Assembly: GCA_033763355.1 (NCBI GenBank) | Contig: JANRKT010000410.1 | Location: 1-6,759 of the forward strand | DNA: 6,759 bases | Reading direction: 5' to 3' | DNA from: JANRKT01 sp033763355 | GTDB taxonomy: Bacteria; Bacteroidota; Bacteroidia; Chitinophagales; Chitinophagaceae | In this document: positions 1-6,568 of the stretch, piece after piece | Numbering within the stretch: position 1 is the first letter of the stretch | Layout of the letters: each line of letters begins with the position of its first letter | Position numbers and translations under genes: made by a program | Notes under the pieces: model-generated | Databases searched by the model: none | What the model was told of the DNA's origin: nothing | The model's input: the letters and a program-made list of their open reading frames with translations, nothing else

Positions 1-311
1 GCCGTGATTATATTTTTGTAAAAGACCTGGTGAGAGGTATTGATGCCGTATTGCAGCAGGGCGCCATGCAGGGAGAAGTTTACAACCTGGCATCCGGTAT
101 TGAAACCCGTATTGAAGAAGCGGTGCAAACTTATTTTGATGCGTTACAAATAAAACCTGCTTACCGCTTCAACGGAACCATACGGGAAGGCGACCCGCTG
201 AACTGGCGTGCCGACATCAGCAGGATAAAACAACTGGGTTTTTCACTGCAATACAATTTATCATCCGGCCTTTCAGAACTGGCAAAGTGGGTAAAGGAGG
301 TGAATGGTTGA
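1..311 (+). CDS. NAD-dependent epimerase/dehydratase (extended SDR), 3' part only
   Basis: The reading frame is open from the left edge (first full codon at 3) to TGA at 309-311, so about 102 C-terminal residues are seen and the start and Rossmann fold lie outside. The first visible residues, RDYIFVKDLVRGI, match the signature of extended short-chain dehydrogenases that act on nucleotide sugars (family pattern RDxxxVxDvxxA). GEVYNLASG follows, the usual strand near the sugar-binding site, then REGDPLNWRADISRIKQLGF, the typical C-terminal stretch that contacts the nucleotide and places the last helices. The protein ends with a short helix, as is normal for the family. It is probably cytosolic and makes or epimerises an NDP-sugar. 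The visible part does not look like RmlB, whose signature region differs, so substrate and reaction cannot be assigned. The family is secure; the exact function is unknown. Confidence 0.88.
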   Translation, partial: RDYIFVKDLVRGIDAVLQQGAMQGEVYNLASGIETRIEEAVQTYFDALQIKPAYRFNGTIREGDPLNWRADISRIKQLGFSLQYNLSSGLSELAKWVKEVNG

Positions 312-494
312 AAGGGATAAAGAAAGGTATTGTCCGCCCGGGTCTTCATAGCACAGAGACCACTGCGGCAAGCCCCCGGTTGACACGAAGACATCTGAAT
401 TATCTCCATGTCTCAGCGCCTCTGCGGTTAAACACAAAGTCTTGCAGAAAAATCCGGGGTGGACGCAAACGAAACAACAAGCGAATTCAATTTT
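312..494. repeat. Non-coding gap with dispersed-repeat-like sequence
   Basis: This is the only sizeable non-coding gap in the window. Its first part is GC-rich against its surroundings (38 of 60 bases at 331-390 are G or C). On the minus strand, 409-434 reads TTTAACCGCAGAGGCGCTGAGACA-like, and 380-393 reads TGTCTTCGTGTCAA. Both resemble the short 'accgcagaggcgctgagac' and 'acacgaagacac' sequences scattered between genes in many environmental bacterial genomes. Internal symmetry is imperfect: GTCTTC at 342-347 is mirrored by GAAGAC at 387-392, GCACAGAGAC at 351-360 is mirrored with 8 of 10 matches at 410-419, and CTGCGG occurs at 363-368 and 422-427. I find no terminator-like stem followed by T's and no clear Bacteroidota promoter (TAnnTTTG). 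The resemblance is from memory; copy number in the genome is unknown. Confidence 0.42.
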
Positions 495-1760
495 ATGACG
501 AATAATACTTCGTTAACAGAACCGGCAATTGCCACAGGCGGTGTAAAAACCAATGGAATGGCCCCCCGTGGAGGTAAAAAGAAAAAGATTGGCCTTATAG
601 GTGTTGGCAGTATCAACTGGCTGGGCGGATTACAGTATGTTACCAATATCGTACATGCGTTGGAAAGCATAGGCAGCGAACAGGATATTGAAGTACATAT
701 CCTGAAAAATGAAAGGCAGCATTTTCCGCATCTGGATCATTTTAAAAATATTAAACTGTACCTGCACGATATTGACAGCTATTTTCCCCCCTGGAGTTTT
801 ACAAACAGGGTGGTATGGTTTTTTCAGCGTAAGTTTTTTAAGAGGATTGTGCCCAGGATGGAAAATAAACTGATAAAAGAAAAATTTGATTTTGTTTTTC
901 CCATTATCGTTTCATCCTGCAACGGGCAATTAAATACTGCAGGCTGGATTGCGGACTTTCAGTACCATTATTATCCTGAAGGCGCAAGCCCGGAGGTTAC
1001 TGCTTCTGCTTACAGGGAAATAAGTTTTATTTCACATAACTGTAAAAAAATTGTGCTGAGCAGCAAAGCCTGTGAAGATGACTGTCATTCGATCTTTCCC
1101 GTAACCAGAGGAAAAACGCATGCTATGCCGTTTACGGTTTACATAGGGCAGGAATTGCTGCATAAAAATAATTTTGATGAACTATTGAAAAAGTACCAGT
1201 TGCCGGAAAACTTTATTATTGTTTCCAATTTATTTTGCCCCACCAAAAACCATGTTACGCTTTTTAAAGCCATCGCTCTTTTAAAAGATAAAGGCATAAG
1301 GATTGACCTTGCCTGCACCGGAAACATCGTTGATCAGCGCAACCTTCATTTTGGCAATGAAATTTTACAAAGTATAACCAACCTCGGCGTAAGGGACAGG
1401 GTTCATTTACTGGGCATTATTCCCCGGCAGGACCAGGTAACTTTGTACCGTATGAGCAAAGCTATAGTACAGCCATCTGTTAATGAAGGATGGAGCACAT
1501 TGGTAGAAGAAGCAAAGGTACTGGGCAAAAACCTGCTGCTTTCAAACATAGCAGTTCACCTGGAGCAAAATCCCGGAAACCCTTATTTTTTTGAGTCAAC
1601 CAATGTGAGTGACCTGGCTGATAAAATTGAAAAGCTTTTGAATGATACAAGGGGTGTACGCTTTCCTGAGATGGACAAGGAAAAACAGGCATTTGAAGCA
1701 TATCAGAAAAAAATTCAGGAATTTGGCCGCAGGTTCATGGAAGTGGCTGCTTCAGCATAA
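495..1760 (+). CDS. Glycosyltransferase family 4 (GT-B fold)
   Basis: This is a 421-residue retaining-type glycosyltransferase, expected at the cytoplasmic face of the inner membrane, adding a sugar from an NDP-sugar to a lipid-linked glycan. Numbered from ATG495, the N-terminal Rossmann domain opens with a glycine-rich loop (IGLIGVGSINWLGG, residues 32-45). W151-E162 is a WIxDFQxxxxPE motif typical of a bacterial GT4 subgroup. The C-terminal Glycos_transf_1 domain starts near residue 240 with SNLFCPTKNH (244-253), and the donor-binding E-x7-E is E331/E339 in NEGWSTLVEEA. The start is uncertain: in-frame options are GTG459, ATG495 and ATG558. None has a Shine-Dalgarno sequence. ATG495 is chosen because it is an ATG in AT-rich sequence. 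Residues before about 28 are polar, low in conserved content and lie outside the fold, so ATG558 is also possible. No membrane helix is evident. Donor and acceptor sugars are unknown. Confidence 0.9.
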   Translation: MTNNTSLTEPAIATGGVKTNGMAPRGGKKKKIGLIGVGSINWLGGLQYVTNIVHALESIGSEQDIEVHILKNERQHFPHLDHFKNIKLYLHDIDSYFPPWSFTNRVVWFFQRKFFKRIVPRMENKLIKEKFDFVFPIIVSSCNGQLNTAGWIADFQYHYYPEGASPEVTASAYREISFISHNCKKIVLSSKACEDDCHSIFPVTRGKTHAMPFTVYIGQELLHKNNFDELLKKYQLPENFIIVSNLFCPTKNHVTLFKAIALLKDKGIRIDLACTGNIVDQRNLHFGNEILQSITNLGVRDRVHLLGIIPRQDQVTLYRMSKAIVQPSVNEGWSTLVEEAKVLGKNLLLSNIAVHLEQNPGNPYFFESTNVSDLADKIEKLLNDTRGVRFPEMDKEKQAFEAYQKKIQEFGRRFMEVAASA

Positions 1761-1790
1761 ATTTATTATACCAACAATTAATTTATTTCA

Positions 1791-2897
1791 TTGATTAACG
1801 TAACCAAATCATTCCTTCCGCCGTTTGAAGAATATACAGCGTATCTCAAAGGGGTATGGGAAACGGCACATCTTACCAATCACGGTCCCCTTGTAACTTC
1901 TCTTGAAGCCAGGCTTAAGGAATATTTCAATGTTCCGCATTTTTACTTTCTTAACAACGGTACAATTGCCCTGCAGATAGCATTGAAAGCGCTGGATATA
2001 AAAGGTGAAGTGATAACTACGCCATTTTCTTATGTTGCCACAACTTCTTCCATTGTATGGGAGAATGCCCATCCCGTTTTTGCGGATATTGACCCGGCAA
2101 CTTTTACCATAGATGCTTCAAAAATTGAAGCTGCCATTACACCCAGGACGTCTGCTATACTGGCTACTCATGTATATGGTGTGCCCTGCGATACAGAAGC
2201 GATTGATGCCATAGCAAAAAAATACAACCTGAAAGTAATTTATGATGCTGCCCATGCTTTTGGAGTTCAGTACAAGGGTAAGAATTTGCTGAATTACGGG
2301 GATATTTCTACATTAAGCTTTCATGCCACCAAATTATTTCATACGGTTGAAGGTGGTGGTATAATTGCAGGTGACAGTGAGGTTGCACACCGTATATCTT
2401 ATTTGAGAAATTTTGGCCACAACGGCCAGGAAGCGTTCTGGGGCATGGGCATTAATGGTAAAAGCTCGGAGATACATGCGGCAATGGGCCTTTGTGTTTT
2501 ACCTTACCTGGATGAAATTATCAGCAAGCGTAAAGCGATTTCCGAATTGTATGATGAAATATTCCTTGAATCAGGTGTATCGTTGCAGCGTCCGCAGATA
2601 CCGGAAGGCACAGTGTATAATTATGGTTACTATGTTGTGTTTATGAAAAGCGAAGAGCAGTTGCTGAATGTAAGGGATGCATTAAATGCAGAAGGCATTT
2701 ATCCGCGCAGGTATTTTTATCCTTCATTAAACCAGTTGCCTTATATTAACTCAACAGCGCATGTGCCGGTATCGGAAGATGCTGCATGCCGGGCGCTTTG
2801 CCTGCCGCTGTACCACGACCTGCCCCATGATGCAGTAGAAAAAATTTGTTCTGTAATTGCCAGACAGGTAAAAAAGGGTAATGCCGTTCTATTATAA
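1791..2897 (+). CDS. DegT/DnrJ/EryC1/StrS sugar aminotransferase, VioA-like (dTDP-4-keto-6-deoxyhexose transaminase)
   Basis: This is a PLP-dependent aminotransferase (fold type I) of normal family length, 368 residues. It should move an amino group from glutamate to a keto-sugar nucleotide in the cytosol. The start is TTG at 1791; it is favoured because the protein then begins MINVTKSFLPPFEEY, like family members that open with xIxVTKPFLPP, and no ATG is available nearby. NNGTIAL (55-61) is the PLP-phosphate loop, D152 in YDAAHAFG should pair with the pyridine nitrogen, and K181 in SFHATKLFHTVEGGG is the Schiff-base lysine. The usual substrate-side loop reads GINGKSSEIHAAMG (220-233), a variant I associate with VioA-like 4-aminotransferases. 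The gene overlaps a formyltransferase by 17 bp, so the likely product is a dTDP-4-amino-4,6-dideoxyhexose (Qui4N, or Fuc4N). A 3-amino sugar enzyme (QdtB/FdtB type) is the main alternative. RmlA and RmlB, which would make the substrate, are not in view. Confidence 0.9.
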   Translation: MINVTKSFLPPFEEYTAYLKGVWETAHLTNHGPLVTSLEARLKEYFNVPHFYFLNNGTIALQIALKALDIKGEVITTPFSYVATTSSIVWENAHPVFADIDPATFTIDASKIEAAITPRTSAILATHVYGVPCDTEAIDAIAKKYNLKVIYDAAHAFGVQYKGKNLLNYGDISTLSFHATKLFHTVEGGGIIAGDSEVAHRISYLRNFGHNGQEAFWGMGINGKSSEIHAAMGLCVLPYLDEIISKRKAISELYDEIFLESGVSLQRPQIPEGTVYNYGYYVVFMKSEEQLLNVRDALNAEGIYPRRYFYPSLNQLPYINSTAHVPVSEDAACRALCLPLYHDLPHDAVEKICSVIARQVKKGNAVLL

Positions 2898-3630
2898 AAA
2901 AGTACTGGTAATAAGCGATAATATAGGGCAATGCCTGCTGCTGCGTGATATATTTATTGAAAAGGGTATTACCGGTGAGGTGGAAACCGGATGGGCCTGC
3001 AGCCCTTACAGCAACAGCGGGATGTTTTCTGAAAAATCGGGATTAGCTTTTTCATCTGTTGATCTTAAAAACCCTGCGGAAGTTAAAAAAATTATAAACG
3101 GCTGGCCTTTGGTCATCTCCATGCATTGCAAACAATTGTTCCCGGCTGAATTGGTAAAGGCGGTTAAATGTATTAATGTACATCCCGGTTATAACCCTGT
3201 CAACCGGGGCTGGTACCCGCAGGTATTTGCAATTATTAATAACAGCATCATCGGGGCAACCATACATGAGATTGATGAGCAATTGGACCATGGCGCTATA
3301 ATTGACCGTATGGAAGTGCCGAAATATGAAACCGATACTTCGCTTGATTTATACAACAGGGTCTTGGCTGCTGAGGCAGAATTGCTGAGGAAAAATATTA
3401 TCCCGGTTTTGAAAAACGTTTACACATCTTTTGCGCCGGAAGCAGAAGGTAAGCTTTACCTGAAAAAGGATTTTAAGGGGTTATGCCAGCTTGATTTAAA
3501 AGAGCAGAATACACTTCAGTTTTTTATCACTAAACTGAGGGCTTTAACACATGGCAATTTCAACAACGCTTATTATTACGATGCTGACGGAAAAAAAATA
3601 TTTGTGAAAATAAAGCTGGAAGCAGAATAA
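2881..3630 (+). CDS. Sugar-nucleotide N-formyltransferase, VioF-like (dTDP-4-amino-4,6-dideoxyglucose formyltransferase)
   Basis: This is a 249-residue enzyme of the formyl_trans_N family, expected to transfer a formyl group from N10-formyltetrahydrofolate to the amino group of a dTDP-amino sugar. The catalytic set of the family is complete: N99 and H101 in CINVHPGYNP, and D136 in IHEIDEQLDHGAII. ISMHCKQLFP (79-88) corresponds to the cofactor-side strand and loop, and NRGWYPQVF (108-116) is a motif I associate with the sugar enzymes rather than with methionyl-tRNA formyltransferase. The C-terminal part (about 188-249, with KDFKGLCQLDL and LRALTHGNFNNAYYYDADGKK) is a small domain matching the VioF-like subgroup. 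It is too short for a tRNA formyltransferase, which is usually around 310 residues. ATG2881 lies inside the 3' end of the aminotransferase and has AAAAAGGG just upstream. The coupling suggests both act on the same sugar. Family is firm; Qui4N as substrate is inferred. Confidence 0.88.
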   Translation: MPFYYKKVLVISDNIGQCLLLRDIFIEKGITGEVETGWACSPYSNSGMFSEKSGLAFSSVDLKNPAEVKKIINGWPLVISMHCKQLFPAELVKAVKCINVHPGYNPVNRGWYPQVFAIINNSIIGATIHEIDEQLDHGAIIDRMEVPKYETDTSLDLYNRVLAAEAELLRKNIIPVLKNVYTSFAPEAEGKLYLKKDFKGLCQLDLKEQNTLQFFITKLRALTHGNFNNAYYYDADGKKIFVKIKLEAE

Positions 3631-3638
3631 TAATTGCT

Positions 3639-4781
3639 TTGAATTTTGTTGATACCTATATAAAGCCTGTCGGGAAATTTCTGTTTCAGCGTTATTACTG
3701 CAACAAATTTTTCAGGGAAAGCAGGATAAGAAGCAGGCAGGGACAATTAATAAAAACCAATTACAACCGGGCGGCAGAAAAGATCATTGTGTTTCTGGTA
3801 CCCGGGGCAGACCGTTATACCGGGAAAGATATTATCTCCGGCGGGGTATTATCAATAGCCTCTTTATACAATGAAACGGTTAATTGTAAAGCTGAACACA
3901 GGGCTGAAGTGCTGATGTGCACTTTTCCGGGTGAACCGCTTTTACTGCAGCACACAAATTTTGCCAACAATATTGTTGTTTACAGTTTCAGCCAGGTAAG
4001 CAGGTATTTTGTATCCCTGCAGAACCTGGTGTTACACATTCCGGAATACCTGGCGGTACACTTTGAAGGGAGGTTGAACAAGGAACAAAAATCTTTTTTA
4101 AACAAGATACCGGTGTTCCACATTAACATACTTAACCAGAATATACACCTGATGCCTTCCCGGCCCGTCATTCAATCATTGGAACAACTGGCAACTAAGG
4201 TAACAGTTACAACAGCGCATAAAAAATACTGTAATCAGGAATGGAGAAGGGCTTTTAATGTGCCCCTTCATCATTTTTCGACCTTCGCAAGCCCTGAAAG
4301 GTACAGTTACGTTAACTATGCTGATAAAGAAAATATTTTACTCTTTTCACCTGATGATGCAGAAAAAAATGCACATGTAGGCAAACTATTGGAAGAAAAA
4401 ATACCCGGCCTGAAGACAAGGGTGATCAATGGGTTAACATACGAGGAATATAAAAAGCTTATAGGCCGTGCAAAATGGTGCATCACTTTTGGTGAAGGCC
4501 TGGATTTTTATTTTATTGAACCGGTATTCAGCGGTTCGGTTAGTTTTGCCATTTATAATGATAAGTTTTTTACCACCTCCTTTAAAGAACTTAAAACAGT
4601 TTATAGCAGCTATGAAAGTCTGGCAGAAAAAATTGCAGAAACAATAATTGAATTAGACAGCAAAGATGTATATACACGCTACAACAAAATGGAATTTGAT
4701 TTATGTGCAGACCAGTATAGCTATACACGCTACCAGCAGAATATATCAGCATTTTACCAGGGCCATTATACGTATCCCTAA
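3639..4781 (+). CDS. Uncharacterised protein of a polysaccharide cluster, possible GT-B glycosyltransferase
   Basis: I do not recognise this 380-residue protein as a named family. It starts at TTG3639, 8 bp after the formyltransferase stop; no in-frame ATG occurs until residue 93, and the reading frame is clearly coding before that. Residues 49-80 (IIVFLVPGADRY, then SGGVLSIASLY) resemble the first strand and glycine loop of a GT-B N-terminal domain. Residues 187-195 (KVTVTTAHK) and 231-238 (ENILLFSP) would suit the end of that domain and the first strand of the second. Near the C-terminus, E286 and E294 in FGEGLDFYFIEPVFSG have the E-x7-E spacing of retaining GT-B enzymes, followed by a helix-like tail. 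There are no signal peptide or membrane helices. The spacing and the glycosyltransferase neighbours favour a divergent glycosyltransferase. A pyruvyl- or other sugar-modifying enzyme cannot be excluded. Coding status is firm, function weak. Confidence 0.85.
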   Translation: MNFVDTYIKPVGKFLFQRYYCNKFFRESRIRSRQGQLIKTNYNRAAEKIIVFLVPGADRYTGKDIISGGVLSIASLYNETVNCKAEHRAEVLMCTFPGEPLLLQHTNFANNIVVYSFSQVSRYFVSLQNLVLHIPEYLAVHFEGRLNKEQKSFLNKIPVFHINILNQNIHLMPSRPVIQSLEQLATKVTVTTAHKKYCNQEWRRAFNVPLHHFSTFASPERYSYVNYADKENILLFSPDDAEKNAHVGKLLEEKIPGLKTRVINGLTYEEYKKLIGRAKWCITFGEGLDFYFIEPVFSGSVSFAIYNDKFFTTSFKELKTVYSSYESLAEKIAETIIELDSKDVYTRYNKMEFDLCADQYSYTRYQQNISAFYQGHYTYP

Positions 4782-4783
4782 TT

Positions 4784-5728
4784 ATGCCGGCTGAAACCCC
4801 ATTGGTTACTGTTGTTACCGTAGCTTATAATTCTTCGCTTTATATACGGGATGCTATTGAAAGCGTGCTGGCACAAAGCTATACCCACCTTGAATATATC
4901 ATTGGTGACGATTGCTCCACCGATGATACCTGGAAGATTATAGGGGAATATAAGGATCCCCGTATCAAAGCTTACCGCAATGAAACCAACCTTCGGGAAT
5001 ATGCCAACCGCAATAAGGCCATTGATATGGCTACCGGCAAATACCTGATATTTATTGACGGGGATGACGTGATTTATCAGCATGGTATCCAATTTTTTGT
5101 ATCGCAGACCGAACAGTTTCCCGCTGCGGCAATGGCAATACAAAAAGGGTACATTAATAATATTTTATACCCGGCATTGTTGCATCCTGAAGAAATTATT
5201 AAGAATGACTTATATGGTTCCGTAGGGTTGCTTCCATCCAGTTTTGCTTCTAATTTTTACCGTACGGAAATTTTAAAGCAGGCAGGTAAGTTAAGCACCA
5301 AATGGATTACGGGTGATGCGGAGGTAAGGTTGCGGATTGCATCGCAATACCCTGTATTATTTGTTGCAGGATGGGTAAGCTGGCCCAGGGAAACGCCGGG
5401 CCAGGCATCAACGAAAATTGCCAATGGTGTGGGTACGGCTGAAACTTACCTGATGATGAAAGAGATATTAGCAGTCACGGGTGTAAAATTAAATGATAGC
5501 CTGAAGGAAGACATGTACAAACAGTTAAAGCATAAGGTTGCGCTAATGGTTGTTCATTTGCTTAAAAGGGGAAAATTTAAAGACATTAGCAGATGCCTTA
5601 AATCAACAGGGTTATCTTTTTCAGAAATTTTACTTTTTTTAAATTACAGGTCAAAGTATCATGATATTCTTGATGACCATAATTCAGTTAAACCTCTGAA
5701 AAGGGGCTTTTTAAATAAAATGAATTAA
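4784..5728 (+). CDS. Glycosyltransferase family 2 (GT-A fold)
   Basis: This 314-residue protein is an inverting-type glycosyltransferase that would add a sugar to the lipid-linked repeat unit in the cytoplasm. It opens with VTVVTVAYNSSLYIRDAIES (8-27), the canonical GT2 first strand and helix. IIGDDCSTDDT (39-49) holds the nucleotide-binding aspartates (D42/D43). IDGDD (91-95) is the DxD metal site (D92, D94). ITGDAEVRLRIA (175-186) occupies the place of the acceptor-side acidic motif that carries the catalytic base. The C-terminal 80 residues are basic and mostly helical, without a clear membrane segment, perhaps for membrane contact. ATG4784 lies 2 bp after the preceding stop and has no Shine-Dalgarno sequence, in line with its neighbours. 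Donor and acceptor cannot be read from the sequence. Confidence 0.94.
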   Translation: MPAETPLVTVVTVAYNSSLYIRDAIESVLAQSYTHLEYIIGDDCSTDDTWKIIGEYKDPRIKAYRNETNLREYANRNKAIDMATGKYLIFIDGDDVIYQHGIQFFVSQTEQFPAAAMAIQKGYINNILYPALLHPEEIIKNDLYGSVGLLPSSFASNFYRTEILKQAGKLSTKWITGDAEVRLRIASQYPVLFVAGWVSWPRETPGQASTKIANGVGTAETYLMMKEILAVTGVKLNDSLKEDMYKQLKHKVALMVVHLLKRGKFKDISRCLKSTGLSFSEILLFLNYRSKYHDILDDHNSVKPLKRGFLNKMN

Positions 5729-5743
5729 CCAATCTTTTACCCG

Positions 5744-6568
5744 ATGCCTGATTTTGAGAAATTGTATTATGAAGATGAAGTTCACTGGGAACACGAGAGC
5801 CTCCAGGACCCTGCCAACAGGGAAAGGATACATTTTACTGCAAGCCTGATTCCAGAGGATGTAAAAAGCCTTGCAGATATTGGTTGCGGCAATGGTGTAT
5901 TTGTAAATTTTCTGCAGACTGCCAGGCCCGGACTTAAAATACTGGCGGTTGACAGGAGCACCACTGCATTAAAATATGTGCAGACAGAAAAAAAGCTGGG
6001 AGATATTTCGGGTATCCCTGCAGAAAACAGTGCTTTTGATTGTGTTACCTGCCTTGAAGTAATTGAACACCTCCCTGTTCAGGTATATGAGAAAGCTTTG
6101 CAGGAGCTGGCAAGGATTGCAAAGGATTATATCATTATCAGCGTTCCATACCTGGAGGAACTGGAGGAAAATCACACACAATGCCCTTCCTGTAAAACTA
6201 TTTTTAATTATGATCTGCACATGCGCAGTTTCAGTGACGAGACCATGAAGCATTTGATGGATAAATACGGGTTCAGTTGTACTTCAATACATCATTTGGG
6301 TATGAGTATTCATTTTAAAGGCCATTATACTTTCAGGAAATTATTTTATAAAGATCAGTTCAGGAAATGGAGATCCCCCATTTGTCCTTTATGCGGGTAT
6401 AATGAAAAAGCTGAACCGGCGGCACAGGCTAATAATAGTTCAGTTGCTGCTAACAGGCCATCTTCCGGCCGTAAACTGATTTCTTATTTTACTGCGGTTC
6501 CTAAATTGTTCTGGCCAAAAGAAAAAAAATATTACTGGATCATTGGCCTGTATAAAAAAAATGCCTGA
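5744..6568 (+). CDS. Class I SAM-dependent methyltransferase with two CPxC pairs
   Basis: This 274-residue protein carries a Rossmann-like methyltransferase core of the Methyltransf_11/25 type. LADIGCGNGVF (43-53) is motif I, which binds SAM. D70 in ILAVDRS is the acidic residue at the end of the second strand. FDCVTCLEVIEHL (98-110) is the post-II/motif IV region typical of small-molecule methyltransferases, and YIIISVPY (129-136) is the next core strand. After it come C147-P-S-C150, then DLHMRSF (157-163), and C214-P-L-C217-G. The cysteine pairs could form a zinc-ribbon-like site inserted in or after the core; related methyltransferases show a CPxCGxxF...HxRxF pattern. The last 60 residues include a polar Ala/Asn/Ser linker (about 223-242) and a basic, aromatic tail. 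The likely job is O- or N-methylation of a sugar or glycan end, inferred from context. ATG5744 follows a 15-bp gap after the GT2 gene. Confidence 0.9.
   Translation: MPDFEKLYYEDEVHWEHESLQDPANRERIHFTASLIPEDVKSLADIGCGNGVFVNFLQTARPGLKILAVDRSTTALKYVQTEKKLGDISGIPAENSAFDCVTCLEVIEHLPVQVYEKALQELARIAKDYIIISVPYLEELEENHTQCPSCKTIFNYDLHMRSFSDETMKHLMDKYGFSCTSIHHLGMSIHFKGHYTFRKLFYKDQFRKWRSPICPLCGYNEKAEPAAQANNSSVAANRPSSGRKLISYFTAVPKLFWPKEKKYYWIIGLYKKNA

Noticed and set aside
1..311. RmlB (dTDP-glucose 4,6-dehydratase) as identity of the partial SDR
   Set aside because: It would fit the pathway, but the visible signature and C-terminal stretch do not look like RmlB, so only the wider family is claimed.
342..392. 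Possible terminator hairpin GTCTTC/GAAGAC
   Set aside because: The arms are only 6 bp with a loop of nearly 40 bases and no T-run follows.
161..409. 82-residue minus-strand frame over the epimerase end and the gap
   Set aside because: Half of it is antisense to a secure gene and the rest is repeat-like; no domain or start signal.
287..505. 72-residue plus-strand frame across the gap after the epimerase gene
   Set aside because: It begins inside the epimerase 3' end, runs through repeat-like sequence and ends inside the glycosyltransferase gene; the composition (Arg, Thr, Leu mix) looks like translated non-coding DNA.
1761..1790. Possible promoter in the AT-rich gap before the aminotransferase
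   Set aside because: The 30 bases hold no clear TAnnTTTG element, and the gap is short enough for readthrough from the glycosyltransferase gene.
4671..4733. 12-bp direct repeat TATACACGCTAC (4671-4682 and 4722-4733) and the 12-bp palindrome GTATAGCTATAC (4715-4726)
   Set aside because: Both lie in coding sequence and encode similar Tyr-Thr-Arg-Tyr segments in the same frame; with no third copy they are best taken as codon coincidence.
4778..5143. 121-residue open frame on the minus strand
   Set aside because: It lies wholly opposite the GT2 gene, which has all its motifs, and its own translation shows no recognisable domain.
5969..6253. 94-residue minus-strand frame
   Set aside because: It is antisense to the methyltransferase core, with no independent support.
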